Shown here: one piece after another, positions 24,547 to 33,537 of the stretch | How the letters are laid out: the number at the start of each line of letters is the position of its first letter | Position numbering within the stretch: the stretch's first letter is position 1 | NCBI GenBank assembly: GCA_903918755.1 | Contig: CAIXFN010000059.1 | Coordinates: 1 to 42,591 of the forward strand | Direction of reading: 5' to 3' | Source: an uncultured Pedosphaera sp. | GTDB lineage: Bacteria > Verrucomicrobiota > Verrucomicrobiia > Limisphaerales > Pedosphaeraceae | DNA length: 42,591 nt | The notes under the pieces: model-generated | What the model saw: the letters and a program-made list of their open reading frames with translations, nothing else | Databases searched by the model: none | What the model was told of the DNA's origin: nothing | Made by a program: the position numbers and the translations under genes

Positions 24547-26154
24547 ATGAATGCGTCTTCCTCATCCCCGAACTGGCCTGCAGGCCTGGAACTTCTGGCC
24601 CCATTGGACGCGACGGGAGGTACCGTCCTGACGCCCGCGGCCGCGGAGTTTCTCGTCCAATTGGCCCGGCGATTTGATGGGACCCGGCGGGAACTGCTGG
24701 CGGCCCGCGAGGTTCGGCAGCGTGAAATTGACGCCGGGATTTTTCCCGACTTTTTGGCCGCGACGAAGGCCGTCCGCGAGGGCGATTGGAAAGTGGCACC
24801 GGTGCCGGCGGATCTGCAGGACCGGCGGACGGAAATCACCGGACCGACCGAGCGCAAGATGATCATCAATGCGCTCAATTCCGGGGCCAAGGTGTTCATG
24901 GCGGATTGCGAGGATGCCACTTCGCCCACGTGGGCCAATGTGCTGCTGGGTCAGGCCAATTTGCGGGACGCGGTCAACCGGACGATTGATTTCACGAGTC
25001 CGGAAGGCAAAAAATATGCCCTGGCGGAAAAGGTCGCCACGCTGATGGTGCGGCCGCGGGGTTGGCATCTGCTGGAAAAGCATGTCCGGGTGGATGGACG
25101 GCCAATGTCCGGAAGTTTGTTTGATTTTGGTTTGTACTTTTTCCATAACGCACGGGCATTGGTGGGTCGCGGTTCCGGGCCTTATTTTTACCTGCCCAAA
25201 CTGGAGAGCCATTTGGAGGCGCGCTTGTGGAATGACGTGTTCGTGTATGCCCAGGACCAACTGCAGATACCGCGCGGCAGCATCAAGGCCACGGTGTTGA
25301 TCGAGACGATCCTGGGGACATTCGAGACGGAGGAGATTTTGTATGAATTGCGGGAGCATTCAGCGGGTTTAAATTGCGGGCGTTGGGATTACATTTTCAG
25401 CTTTATCAAGAAGTTCAGCAACCGTCCGGAATTTGTGATGCCGGACCGCTCGCAAGTGACGATGACGACGCATTTCATGCGGTCGTACTGCCTGAATGTG
25501 ATCCGCAGTTGCCATCGCCGCGGGGCGCACGCGATGGGCGGGATGGCGGCGCAAATCCCGATCAAGAACGACCCGCAGGCGAATGAAGCGGCGCTGGCCA
25601 AGGTGCTGGCCGACAAGGAACGCGAGGCTAGTGATGGGCATGATGGCACCTGGGTGGCGCATCCGGGTTTGGTGCCGGTGGCCTTGCAAGCCTTCGACAA
25701 GCACATGCCGCAGCCGAACCAGATTTCCCGGCTCCGCGAGGATGTACACGTGACCGCGGCGGATTTGTTGCAGGTGCCGTCGGGAACCATCTCTGAGGAA
25801 GGTTTGCGGGCGAACATCCGCGTGGGCTTGCAGTACCTCGAAGCCTGGCTCGGCGGGTTGGGTTGCGTGCCACTTTACAACTTGATGGAGGATGCCGCCA
25901 CTGCGGAAATTTCTCGGTCCCAGGTCTGGCAATGGCTCCGCTATGGCGCAACGCTGGACGACGGTCGGAAAGTCACTCCGGAACTTTATGACGCCATCCT
26001 GCCCACAGAGTTGGCGCGGATTGAGCGGGAAATCGGGACCGCGCGTTACACGGGCGGGAATTTTGATCGGGCCACGCGGCTGTTTACCGAGATGAGCAAG
26101 CGTCCGACCCTGGTGGAATTTCTGACGCTGCCGGCGTACGACCTGCTGGCGTAG
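24547..26154 (+). CDS. aceB: Malate synthase A
   Basis: This 535-residue enzyme joins glyoxylate and acetyl-CoA to give malate. It has the malate synthase signature [15 protein letters not shown] (residues 270-284), [12 protein letters not shown] near 118, [14 protein letters not shown] and TVLIETI. The length matches the A form of about 530 residues. Isocitrate lyase is absent from the window; instead the gene directly follows two ureide-degradation genes. Glyoxylate from ureidoglycolate is therefore the likely local substrate, although a housekeeping glyoxylate-shunt role is not excluded. ATG 24547 follows the ureidoglycine aminohydrolase stop by 16 bases. Confidence 0.94.
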   Translation: MNASSSSPNWPAGLELLAPLDATGGTVLTPAAAEFLVQLARRFDGTRRELLAAREVRQREIDAGIFPDFLAATKAVREGDWKVAPVPADLQDRRTEITGPTERKMIINALNSGAKVFMADCEDATSPTWANVLLGQANLRDAVNRTIDFTSPEGKKYALAEKVATLMVRPRGWHLLEKHVRVDGRPMSGSLFDFGLYFFHNARALVGRGSGPYFYLPKLESHLEARLWNDVFVYAQDQLQIPRGSIKATVLIETILGTFETEEILYELREHSAGLNCGRWDYIFSFIKKFSNRPEFVMPDRSQVTMTTHFMRSYCLNVIRSCHRRGAHAMGGMAAQIPIKNDPQANEAALAKVLADKEREASDGHDGTWVAHPGLVPVALQAFDKHMPQPNQISRLREDVHVTAADLLQVPSGTISEEGLRANIRVGLQYLEAWLGGLGCVPLYNLMEDAATAEISRSQVWQWLRYGATLDDGRKVTPELYDAILPTELARIEREIGTARYTGGNFDRATRLFTEMSKRPTLVEFLTLPAYDLLA

Positions 26155-26223
26155 GAACTGACGGCGATTTGCGCGCGCGAAGGTCGGCTTGCCAACGCGG
26201 AGGGAATCCAGTATCAGGGACTC

Positions 26224-27096
26224 ATGAATATTAGCCCCTCCCTTCACACGCTCGTCCTGGCCACCGGCGCGGCGGTCGCGCTGATCGCCGCCACTTCGCC
26301 GGTGTCCGCGGCGGACGCTCCCAAACCCCTGCGCGTCCTGTTGCTTACGGGCGGCTGCTGCCATGATTACCCGGCCCAAATGGACATTCTGAAAAAGGGC
26401 CTGGAAGCCCGGGCCAACGTCATCGTGGATCAAATCCATTCGGACGATGGATCGACCAAGCCGCCGTTGGCCATCCTGGGCAATCCGGAATACGCCAAGG
26501 GCTATGATCTGGTGATTCACGATGAGTGCGGCGCGGACATCAATGATCCCGCGACGGTGCTCGGGGTGTTGAAGCCGCATCGGGATGGTATTCCGGGCGT
26601 TAACCTGCACTGCGCCATGCACTGCTACCGCATCGGCAATCCCGGCGATCCCGTCACCCTCGGTACGCCGCACGGCTATTGGTTTGAGTATCTGGGGCTG
26701 CAATCCAGCGGACATGGCCCGCAATTGCCCATTGAGATCAATTTCACCAACCAGGCGAGCCCGATCGCCAAAGGTTTGTCCAATTGGACGACGATCAACG
26801 AGGAGCATTACAACAACATCCACGTGTTCGACACCGCCCGCCCGATTGCCGATGGTGTGCAGGTGATCCTTAATCGCGACCGCAAGCCAGTGCGCACGAA
26901 TGATTTCGTGGTGGCCTGGGCGAACGAATACGGTGCCAAGAAAACCAAGGTGTTCAGCACCACCATCGGTCACAACAATGCCACCGTGTCCGATCCCCGG
27001 TATCTGGATCTCGTCACTCACGGAGTGCTCTGGGCCACCGGCCATTTGCAGGAGGACGGCACCCCCGCTCCCGGCTACGGGCCCGGCGGTAAGTAA
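26224..27096 (+). CDS. Secreted ThuA-like protein
   Basis: This 290-residue protein has a signal peptide (MNISPSLHTLVLATGAAVAL, cut near AA-AD at about 30), then a ThuA/class-I glutamine-amidotransferase-like fold. Landmarks are LRVLLLTGGCCHDYPAQ, YDLVIHDECGADIN, GVNLHCAMHCYR, INEEHYNN and HNNATVSDPRYLDLVTHGVLWA. ThuA was named for trehalose use, but most exported relatives in Verrucomicrobia and Planctomycetes are uncharacterised and sit near sugar-related genes. It stands alone downstream of malate synthase with a 69-bp gap. Confidence 0.87.
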   Translation: MNISPSLHTLVLATGAAVALIAATSPVSAADAPKPLRVLLLTGGCCHDYPAQMDILKKGLEARANVIVDQIHSDDGSTKPPLAILGNPEYAKGYDLVIHDECGADINDPATVLGVLKPHRDGIPGVNLHCAMHCYRIGNPGDPVTLGTPHGYWFEYLGLQSSGHGPQLPIEINFTNQASPIAKGLSNWTTINEEHYNNIHVFDTARPIADGVQVILNRDRKPVRTNDFVVAWANEYGAKKTKVFSTTIGHNNATVSDPRYLDLVTHGVLWATGHLQEDGTPAPGYGPGGK

Positions 27097-27152
27097 GCGG
27101 TGGGGAGGAAAGCGCCAAGTGTTTTCAATTCCCCTTTTTCCGCCGCCCCTGC

Positions 27153-27158
27153 TATAAA
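27153..27158 (+). promoter_or_regulatory. TATAAA box directly before the SDR start
   Basis: TATAAA ends five bases upstream of ATG 27164. At the normal -10 to +1 distance, transcription would begin at or next to the start codon. A -35 box is not clear. Confidence 0.3.
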
Positions 27159-27163
27159 ACGGC

Positions 27164-27973
27164 ATGGCATCACGATTGGCTAACAAGTGGGTTTTGATCA
27201 CCGGAGCTTCGAGCGGCTTTGGCGCGGCGGCGGCGCGGCAGTTTGGGGCGGAGGGCGCCCGGTTGCTGCTGGGTGCGCGCCGGATGGACCGGTTGGAAGC
27301 GGTGGCGGCGGAAGCGCGGCAGGCGGGCGCGCCGGAAGCGCATATTCACGCGTTGGATGTCTCCTCGACCCCGAGCGTGAACGCCTTTTTGGCATGGAGC
27401 CGGGAGCGGATTGCGGCGTCGGCCGCCACTCCCGAGGCCGTGGCGCTGGATGTGCTCATCAATAATGCCGGGGGCGCGTTGGGGCTGGAACCCATTGCCG
27501 AGGGGCGGGATGAGGATTGGGAAACCATGATGCAAACGAATGTGCTGGGCATTCTGCGCATGACGCGCGCCGCGTTGCCGTTGATGGTGAATAATCCCGG
27601 CGGCTCGATCATCAATGTCGGTTCCCTGGCGGGCCGGGTGGCCTACGAGGGCGGGGCGGCCTATTGCGGGGCGAAGGCGGCCGAATTGCAGATCACCAAG
27701 GCGTTGCGTCTCGAGTTGAGTGGGACGGGCGTGCGGGTGAGTTCCGTGGATCCCGGACTGGCCGAAACCGAATTCTCGCTGGTGCGCTTCAAGGGCGACG
27801 CTGCCAAGGCCAAAAAGCCGTATGAAGGCACCTTCCCGCTCGTGGCGGACGACATCGCGGAAATCCTGGTCTGGGTGGCCAGCCGTCCGCCGCATGTCAA
27901 CATCGACGAAATGCTCATCAAACCGACGGACCAGGCCGCGATTCACAAGATTTATCGCCGGAAAACGGTTTGA
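27164..27973 (+). CDS. SDR-family NAD(P)-dependent oxidoreductase (YdfG-like)
   Basis: This 269-residue classical short-chain dehydrogenase is cytosolic. It has the cofactor loop TGASSGFG (13-20), NNAG (100-103) and the catalytic Ser154, Tyr167 and Lys171 (YCGAK), then SSVDPGLAETEFSLVRFKGD. GARRMDRLEAV after the second strand has Arg residues that favour NADP. The C-terminal part (DDIAEILVWVASRPPHVNIDEMLIKPTDQA) resembles YdfG, which acts on 3-hydroxy acids such as serine or 3-hydroxypropionate. The exact substrate is open. A TATAAA box at 27153-27158 ends five bases before the ATG and no ribosome-binding site is seen, so the mRNA may be leaderless. Confidence 0.9.
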   Translation: MASRLANKWVLITGASSGFGAAAARQFGAEGARLLLGARRMDRLEAVAAEARQAGAPEAHIHALDVSSTPSVNAFLAWSRERIAASAATPEAVALDVLINNAGGALGLEPIAEGRDEDWETMMQTNVLGILRMTRAALPLMVNNPGGSIINVGSLAGRVAYEGGAAYCGAKAAELQITKALRLELSGTGVRVSSVDPGLAETEFSLVRFKGDAAKAKKPYEGTFPLVADDIAEILVWVASRPPHVNIDEMLIKPTDQAAIHKIYRRKTV

Positions 27974-28041
27974 GGATTTTTGCGGGGAAGTGGCAGAAAT
28001 TCCATGGAATCTAAAGATTTGCCCCCAAATTTGGCGCCCCG

Positions 28042-28323
28042 ATGCCTCACGTTCTGATCATCCATGAAGTGGCGGATTATCCCGCCTGGAAAAAGATCTT
28101 CGACGCCGCCGCCGGCATCCGTCGCGAAGCGGGCGAACGGTCCTACCAGGTGCTGCGGTATCAGCACGACCCCAACAAGATCGTGCATTTTTCCGTGTGG
28201 ACTTCGCTGGCCGATGCCCGCCAGTTCTTTGAATCACCCAGATTGATCAAAATCCGGGCTGAGGCGGGGGTGAAAGCGCCCGAATTCATCTACCTCGAGC
28301 AAATCGAGGCGGGGACGCTTTAA
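28042..28323 (+). CDS. Small dimeric alpha/beta-barrel (ABM-like) protein
   Basis: This 93-residue cytosolic protein has the ferredoxin-like pattern of antibiotic-biosynthesis-monooxygenase/Dabb proteins: HVLIIHEVADYPAWKKIFDAAAGIRREAG, then SYQVLRY, IVHFSVWTSLADARQFFESPRLIK, and FIYLEQIEAG. Such proteins form dimeric barrels, and many act on quinones or other small aromatics or have unknown roles. It follows the SDR gene after a 68-bp gap and converges with the VOC gene. The ATG gives the first strand directly. Confidence 0.72.
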   Translation: MPHVLIIHEVADYPAWKKIFDAAAGIRREAGERSYQVLRYQHDPNKIVHFSVWTSLADARQFFESPRLIKIRAEAGVKAPEFIYLEQIEAGTL

Positions 28324-28333
28324 TCGTCGCGGG

Positions 28334-28711
28334 TCAGCGCATTGAGTGGAGACCAATGAGGTTGCCCTCGGTGTCGAGGATGAAGGCGATGAAGCCATAT
28401 TCGCCAATCGACATTTTCTCTTTTTGAATTTGCCCGCCGTGTTGCGCGGCGCGGGCGGCTTCCACGGAGCAATCGGCACAAGAAAAATAGACAATGGTGC
28501 CGCCAACGCCCGAGTCTTTTCCCGGCATTTTGGCGAGTGCACCGAGGCTGCCGGGCAGGTTGGGGTGCATGGGGAAGGCAAACATTTCCAAACCGACGTC
28601 CGTGAGGTGCTGAAGCGTCACTTGAAAAGTGTTCTCGTAGAAAGCCCGGGCGCGGGGCATGTCCTGCACGTAGATTTCAAACCAACCGACGGGATTTCGC
28701 GGAGGATTCAT
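28334..28711 (-). CDS. VOC-family (glyoxalase-like) protein
   Basis: This 125-residue vicinal-oxygen-chelate protein has two beta-alpha-beta3 modules: GWFEIYVQDMPRARAFYENTFQV at the N-terminus and VYFSCADCSVEAARAAQHGGQIQKEKMSIGEYGFIAFILDTEGNLIGLHS at the C-terminus. The single-chain length suggests a dimer. Metal ligands cannot be assigned surely. Relatives range from glyoxalases to dioxygenases and resistance proteins, so only the fold can be called. It is encoded on the minus strand, 55 bases after the sialate esterase gene in transcription order, and may be co-transcribed with it. Confidence 0.85.
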   Translation of the reverse strand: MNPPRNPVGWFEIYVQDMPRARAFYENTFQVTLQHLTDVGLEMFAFPMHPNLPGSLGALAKMPGKDSGVGGTIVYFSCADCSVEAARAAQHGGQIQKEKMSIGEYGFIAFILDTEGNLIGLHSMR

Positions 28712-28766
28712 GGGGGGCAGAGGCTCTCGTTAAATGGTTGGGTTAAGAACTGACGTTCTGATTGGG

Positions 28767-30290
28767 TTACTTTTTCGGGGCGGTGATCATGGGGAAGTCG
28801 TCGGTACGGAACGGGGTGGCGGGGAGGCCATCCTTGTTCCAGAGGTTGACGACCGGGCAGTCGGCCCAACCGTAGCGGACGGCGACGGGTTTTTCCACGG
28901 TGGCGTGGCTCACGAGAATTTCGTTGCCGGAGATGATCGCGTCGGCCCAGACGAATTTGTGGTCTTCGCCGCAAATGGCAAAGCCTTTGAGGGCACCCTC
29001 GCGGGCTTCCAAACCGGCCCCGACATGGTCGAAATGCAGGGCGATCTGGTGATCGCGGACTTCCATCGATTTGTAAACGGGGCCGGAGTAAACAATGTTT
29101 TCGCCGTAGGCGATGCCGCGGGCGGCGAGGGCAAGGCGGGCGCCGACGGGTTGTTTGCGCGTGGGGTGGATGTCTTTGGGATCGCCGACGTCCGTGATGA
29201 CGGCCATGCCGGCGTTGGGCAGAACCTTGGTGGAGAGGAGTTGCGCCTCGCGGAGTTCCGCCCAGGTGCTTTCGGCGGGGTCGGGCTTGATAGGGTTGAA
29301 GGGGGCCAATTGGACGGTGAGGAAGGTGAAGTCGCCCTGCGCCCAGTCGGTGCGCCAGTTGCGGATCATATCGGCAAACAAGGTGCGGTATTGCTCGGCG
29401 CGGCCGGCATTGGCTTCGCCCTGATACCAGAGCGCCCCTTTGAGGGCGTAGGGAATGAGCGGGGCGATCATGCCGTTGTAGAGTTCCGTAGGGCGCCAGG
29501 CGGGAGGGTTGGGGACGCGACCGACGGGCTTGCCGGCGGCCTTGTTTTCCGCGCTCGATTTTTCAAAGGCGGCATGGGCTTCATGATAACGCTTCACGTC
29601 TTCGAGGTATTTTTCCAGGATTTCGGTGATATAGCGCGGATTGGCCTCCAGGACGGTGCGCTTCATCCACACCTCGGCCGGGGAACCGCCCCAATCGGAT
29701 TCGATCATGCCGACGGGCACGTGCCGGGCTTTTTCCAAATCACGGCCAAAATAGTAGCCGACGGCGGAAAAGTTCCGGACGCTGTCCGGACCGGCTTCCC
29801 TCCAGGTGGCTTTGACGTCGGTCACCGGGCCTTCGGCCTTGAGTTTGGGAACATGGAAGAGGCGGATGTTGGGGTTGACGGAATTCGTGACATCCGCGCC
29901 CGATTCGAAGGAACGGCCCAACGGAAACTCCATATTCGATTGCCCGCTGCAGAGCCAGACTTCACCAATGAGCACGTTTTTGACCGTGAGCGTGTTCTGG
30001 CCGGTGACGGTGAGCGTGTCCGGTCCACCGCCGGCGCTGACGGCGGCGAGGCGAACCATCCATTTGCCATCCCGGGCCATGGTGGTGACCGTTTGATCGC
30101 GAAACCGGACGGTGACTTGCTCGCCTTCGTCGGCCCAACCCCAAACCGGCAGGGGCAAGCCTTGTTGCAAAACTGCATTATCGCTGAACAGGGCGGGCAG
30201 CCGGACCTCCGCACGGGCGGCCGATTCGGTCAGGGAAAGCAGGGATCCGATCGCCAGGCAGGCGCCGAGTAAGGAAGGGCGGTTGATCAT
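28767..30290 (-). CDS. Secreted sialate O-acetylesterase
   Basis: This 507-residue exported enzyme has a signal peptide of about 27 residues (SLLSLTESAARA). Landmarks are LPALFSDNAVLQQG and the nucleophile motif GQSNMEF (Ser118). The SGNH-like body follows: VGYYFGRDLEKARHVPVGMIESDWGGSPAEVW, LKGALWYQGEAN, and DIHPTRKQPVGARLA with the catalytic Asp/His. Such enzymes remove O-acetyl groups from sialic acids or other acetylated glycans outside the cytosol, and are common in polysaccharide-degrading Verrucomicrobia. It is divergent from the antiporter gene. The true substrate may be an acetylated plant or algal glycan. Confidence 0.92.
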   Translation of the reverse strand: MINRPSLLGACLAIGSLLSLTESAARAEVRLPALFSDNAVLQQGLPLPVWGWADEGEQVTVRFRDQTVTTMARDGKWMVRLAAVSAGGGPDTLTVTGQNTLTVKNVLIGEVWLCSGQSNMEFPLGRSFESGADVTNSVNPNIRLFHVPKLKAEGPVTDVKATWREAGPDSVRNFSAVGYYFGRDLEKARHVPVGMIESDWGGSPAEVWMKRTVLEANPRYITEILEKYLEDVKRYHEAHAAFEKSSAENKAAGKPVGRVPNPPAWRPTELYNGMIAPLIPYALKGALWYQGEANAGRAEQYRTLFADMIRNWRTDWAQGDFTFLTVQLAPFNPIKPDPAESTWAELREAQLLSTKVLPNAGMAVITDVGDPKDIHPTRKQPVGARLALAARGIAYGENIVYSGPVYKSMEVRDHQIALHFDHVGAGLEAREGALKGFAICGEDHKFVWADAIISGNEILVSHATVEKPVAVRYGWADCPVVNLWNKDGLPATPFRTDDFPMITAPKK

Positions 30291-30402
30291 GAAAACAGTG
30301 CAGCCGACCCGACGGGTTTCGTCAATCGAGAAAATGGACCCGGGAGGGGATTTGTGGCCGTGGCGCTTTCAAAATAGCCGTTCGCGGATTAGAATTGGCG
30401 CG

Positions 30403-31989
30403 ATGTTGGCGGAAATCGAATTCGTGGTGGCGCTGCTGGTGGCGGTGGCGGGAATTGCCTTGCTGGCGCAGCGTCTGACCCTGCCGTTGCCGATCCTTTT
30501 GGTGTTGGGCGGGCTGGGAATCGGCCTGGTGCCGGGGTTGCCGCATCTGCGGTTGGAGCCCAACCTGGTCTTCCTGATTTTTTTACCGCCGCTGCTCTAC
30601 CCGGCGGCGGTGATGACTTCCTGGCGGGATTTCCGGGCGAACCTGCGCCCCATTTTGCTGCTGGCGATTGGGTTGGTGCTCTTTACGACTTGCATTGTAG
30701 GGTGGCTGGCACCGCATTTCATTTTGGGACTGCCGCTGGCGTCCGCATTTGTCCTGGGGGCGATCATTTCTCCGCCGGACGCGGTGGCGGCCACGGCGAT
30801 CACCGAGCACCTGCAAGTGCCGCGACGGATTGTGACGGTGCTGGATGGCGAGAGCCTGGTGAATGACGCTACCGCCCTAGTGGCCTATCAATTGGGGGTG
30901 GCGGCGGTGGTCTCGGGCGGATTTTCTCTGCCGCATGCCGTGGGGCAATTTGTGGTGATCGGAGCGGGCGGGGTGTTGTTGGGTTTGTTGATTGGCTGGG
31001 TGTCCACGGCAGTCACGGCGCGGTTGGACGATCCGGCGATCCAGATTACTGTCTCTGTGTTGACGCCGTTTACGGCTTATCTGCTGGGGGAGGCGGCGCA
31101 CGTATCCGGGGTATTGGCGGTGGTCACCGCCGGGTTATATTTCGGGTGGCGGGCTCCGGACATTATTGATTCCCGGATGCGGCTGCGGGCGTATCCATTC
31201 TGGGAAATGATTGTGTTTCTATTAAACGGTTTCATTTTCATTCTGATTGGATTGCAGTTGCCCCAGATTCTGGCGGGAGTGGCGGGAGAAAACCGGACCG
31301 AATTGTGGCATGACGCCTTGGGGATCAGTGTGTTGGTGATCGTATTGCGCATCATTTGGGTGTTCGCGGCCACCTATCTGCCGCGTTATGTCTCGCGCCG
31401 CATGCGGACGGACGATCCGTATCCGGGGTGGAAGAATGTAGTCATCGTGGCATGGACGGGGATGCGCGGGGTGGTTTCGCTCGCGGCGGCGCTCGCATTG
31501 CCCGAATTGACGGATGAACGGAAGCCCTTTCCCGGGAGGCATTTGATCCTGTTTTTCACCTTTGTCATCATCATCGCCACGCTCGTCCTGCAAGGATTGA
31601 GCCTGCCGCTGATCATCCGTCGCTTGGGTATTGTAGGCGACGGCGGGGCGGAGCGCGAGGAGCGGGAGGCGCGGTTGAAAGCCAACGAAGCTGCGATGGC
31701 GCGATTGACGGAACTGGCGAAGTCCAGCCACGCGACACCGGAAGCGCACAGCCGGTTGGTGGAGGAATACCGGGATCGGATCCGGCAGTTGGAGGTCTGC
31801 GAACTGGCCGGAGGTGACGGAGAGCCGGAGGGACCGGTGATTGGTTTTGAGCGTCTGCAACGCGAGGCTCTGCTGGTGGAACGGCAGACCATCATCCGGC
31901 TTCGAAATGAACAGATTATTAATGATCAAGTCATGCGCCGGATCGAACGCGATCTGGACCTGGCGGAGGCGCGGTTGAAGTTTGAATAG
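30403..31989 (+). CDS. CPA1-family Na+/H+ antiporter
   Basis: This 528-residue inner-membrane protein has about 12 membrane helices in the first ~420 residues and a cytosolic, charged, helical tail of about 100 residues. The CPA1 core motifs are FLPPLLYPAA, GAIISPPDAVAATAI and LDGESLVNDATALVAY, where the Asp of the ND pair binds the ion. TGMRGVVSLAAALALP lies in a late helix. It exchanges Na+ (or K+) for protons and serves pH and salt balance. ATG 30403 is chosen because the first membrane helix follows at once; longer forms overlap the divergent esterase gene. The 112-bp gap upstream should hold both promoters. Confidence 0.92.
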   Translation: MLAEIEFVVALLVAVAGIALLAQRLTLPLPILLVLGGLGIGLVPGLPHLRLEPNLVFLIFLPPLLYPAAVMTSWRDFRANLRPILLLAIGLVLFTTCIVGWLAPHFILGLPLASAFVLGAIISPPDAVAATAITEHLQVPRRIVTVLDGESLVNDATALVAYQLGVAAVVSGGFSLPHAVGQFVVIGAGGVLLGLLIGWVSTAVTARLDDPAIQITVSVLTPFTAYLLGEAAHVSGVLAVVTAGLYFGWRAPDIIDSRMRLRAYPFWEMIVFLLNGFIFILIGLQLPQILAGVAGENRTELWHDALGISVLVIVLRIIWVFAATYLPRYVSRRMRTDDPYPGWKNVVIVAWTGMRGVVSLAAALALPELTDERKPFPGRHLILFFTFVIIIATLVLQGLSLPLIIRRLGIVGDGGAEREEREARLKANEAAMARLTELAKSSHATPEAHSRLVEEYRDRIRQLEVCELAGGDGEPEGPVIGFERLQREALLVERQTIIRLRNEQIINDQVMRRIERDLDLAEARLKFE

Positions 31990-32004
31990 GCCGGCGGCGG
32001 TCGG

Positions 32005-32736
32005 TCAGTATTTCAAAATGCGAGCGAGAAAGTCACGGGTCACCTGACTTGTGGGGTGTTCAAAGATTTGGGCGACCGGGCCGAGTTCGGCAATCCGGCC
32101 GTGAGCGAGGAGGGCGACCTGGTCGGCGACGCGGCGGGCGAAGCCCATTTCGTGGGTGACGAGGACAAAGTCCCGGCCCTCGGCGCGGAGTTCCTCGATC
32201 ATGTCTAGGACCTCGCCGGTCATTTCGGGGTCAAGCGCGGAGGTGGGTTCGTCGAAGAGCAGCACGCGGGGCTTGATGGCGACCGCGCGGGCGATGGCGA
32301 TGCGCTGGCGCTGACCGCCGGAAAGTTCCGCCGGGCGTTTGTCGGCGTGGTCCGACAAGCGGAAGCGGGCGAGCAATTGCCGGGCGATTTCGCGGGCGGC
32401 GGCCGGGGGATGGCCGTGGGCTTTTTCGAGGGGCAGGGTGAGGTTGGCGAGGGCGGTGAGGTGGGGAAACAAGTTAAAGGACTGGAAGACCGTGCCGATG
32501 CTCCGGCGATGCCGCAGGAGTTCTTCCTCGCGATAAACGATGGGGGCGTCATTCAGGAGGACGGTTCCAGACGTGGGATATTCCAGCCCGGCCAGAATGC
32601 GCAGGAGGGTGGATTTGCCGCCGCCAGAAGGCCCGATCAAAGCCAGGGTATGGACCTTTTCCAAGGTCAGGGAGAGATTATCGAGGACACGTTGAGGGCC
32701 GAAATCCTTGGCGACATTTTGGAGAACCAATTTCAT
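32005..32736 (-). CDS. Polar amino-acid ABC transporter, ATP-binding protein
   Basis: This 243-residue ATPase of the GlnQ/HisP class has Walker A GPSGGGKST (35-43), Q-loop Gln85, signature LSGGQ (138-142), Walker B VLLFDE (158-163) and an H-loop in LVTHEMGFA. It powers the permease encoded just upstream in transcription order, whose stop is four bases before this start. It is the last gene of a three-gene minus-strand operon and converges with the antiporter gene after a 15-bp gap. Confidence 0.95.
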   Translation of the reverse strand: MKLVLQNVAKDFGPQRVLDNLSLTLEKVHTLALIGPSGGGKSTLLRILAGLEYPTSGTVLLNDAPIVYREEELLRHRRSIGTVFQSFNLFPHLTALANLTLPLEKAHGHPPAAAREIARQLLARFRLSDHADKRPAELSGGQRQRIAIARAVAIKPRVLLFDEPTSALDPEMTGEVLDMIEELRAEGRDFVLVTHEMGFARRVADQVALLAHGRIAELGPVAQIFEHPTSQVTRDFLARILKY

Positions 32737-32740
32737 GGGG

Positions 32741-33535
32741 TCAGGTTTCGAAACGGTTCCGGGCCTCCAGATGGCGGGTCCACAACGAGATGGGCAGGGT
32801 CAGCAGCAGGTAACCGGCCGCGAGGGGCAGATAAGTCTCCAAGGTGCTGAAGGTATACGAGTTCACCTCCTGGGCATTGAGCGTGAATTCACTGATGGCG
32901 ATGATGGAAAGGAGGGAGGAGTCTTTGACCAGCGAAACGAACTGACCAGCCAGGGGGGGGAGGCTCTGGCGCAGCGCCTGGGGAAAGACCACGTAGCGGT
33001 AAGTTTGCCCACGGGTGAGCCCGATGGCCTGGGCGGATTCCAACTGGGACTTGCCCACACTTTCGATGCCGGCGCGGATGACCTCAGAGATATAGGCGCC
33101 GCTGAAGCAGGAAAGGGTTAGGACGCCTACGACATAGCGGTTGGAGAGGCCAAAAGCGTTGGCCACAACGTAGAAGAAGATCAGGATTTGCACCAGAAGG
33201 GGCGTGCCGCGCACCAGTTCCAGATAGAGCCGGCTGAAATAGCGAAGCGCCAGCCAGCGGCTGCGGCGGGCGAGGGCAAAGAACAAACCGATAGCAGTGC
33301 TCAGGACGAGCGCGGCGAGGGAAATGAGGATGGTGGTCCACCAGCCCTGCCAGAGCTTTTGACGGTATTTATAGATCGCGCCCCAATTCCACTGGTAGTC
33401 CACCCGGTGAAACGAGAAATAAAGAATGGCCGCGACCAGGCCGAGGACGAGGCCAAAATTCAAAACCCGGGTTCGCCACGGCGGCGGGGAGGCACCGGGT
33501 TCCGGCGAAGCCGTGAAATAATCGGACCAACTCAC
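32741..33535 (-). CDS. Polar amino-acid ABC transporter, permease
   Basis: This 264-residue membrane permease of the HisM/GlnP class has about five helices, ELVRGTPLLVQILIFFYV, and the ATPase-docking loop GIESVGKSQLESAQAIGLTR. It starts with GTG two bases after the stop of the binding-protein gene. Only one permease is encoded here, so the channel is likely a homodimer. Confidence 0.94.
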   Translation of the reverse strand: MSWSDYFTASPEPGASPPPWRTRVLNFGLVLGLVAAILYFSFHRVDYQWNWGAIYKYRQKLWQGWWTTILISLAALVLSTAIGLFFALARRSRWLALRYFSRLYLELVRGTPLLVQILIFFYVVANAFGLSNRYVVGVLTLSCFSGAYISEVIRAGIESVGKSQLESAQAIGLTRGQTYRYVVFPQALRQSLPPLAGQFVSLVKDSSLLSIIAISEFTLNAQEVNSYTFSTLETYLPLAAGYLLLTLPISLWTRHLEARNRFET

Positions 33536-33537
33536 GG

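Noticed and set aside
25369-27201. Minus-strand frame of 610 codons opposite malate synthase and the ThuA-like gene
   Set aside because: It is antisense to two recognised genes and has no domain of its own.
28734-30272. Plus-strand frame of 512 codons opposite the sialate esterase gene
   Set aside because: The Gly/Asp/Val-rich antisense reading lacks motifs, whereas the minus strand has GQSNM and a signal peptide.
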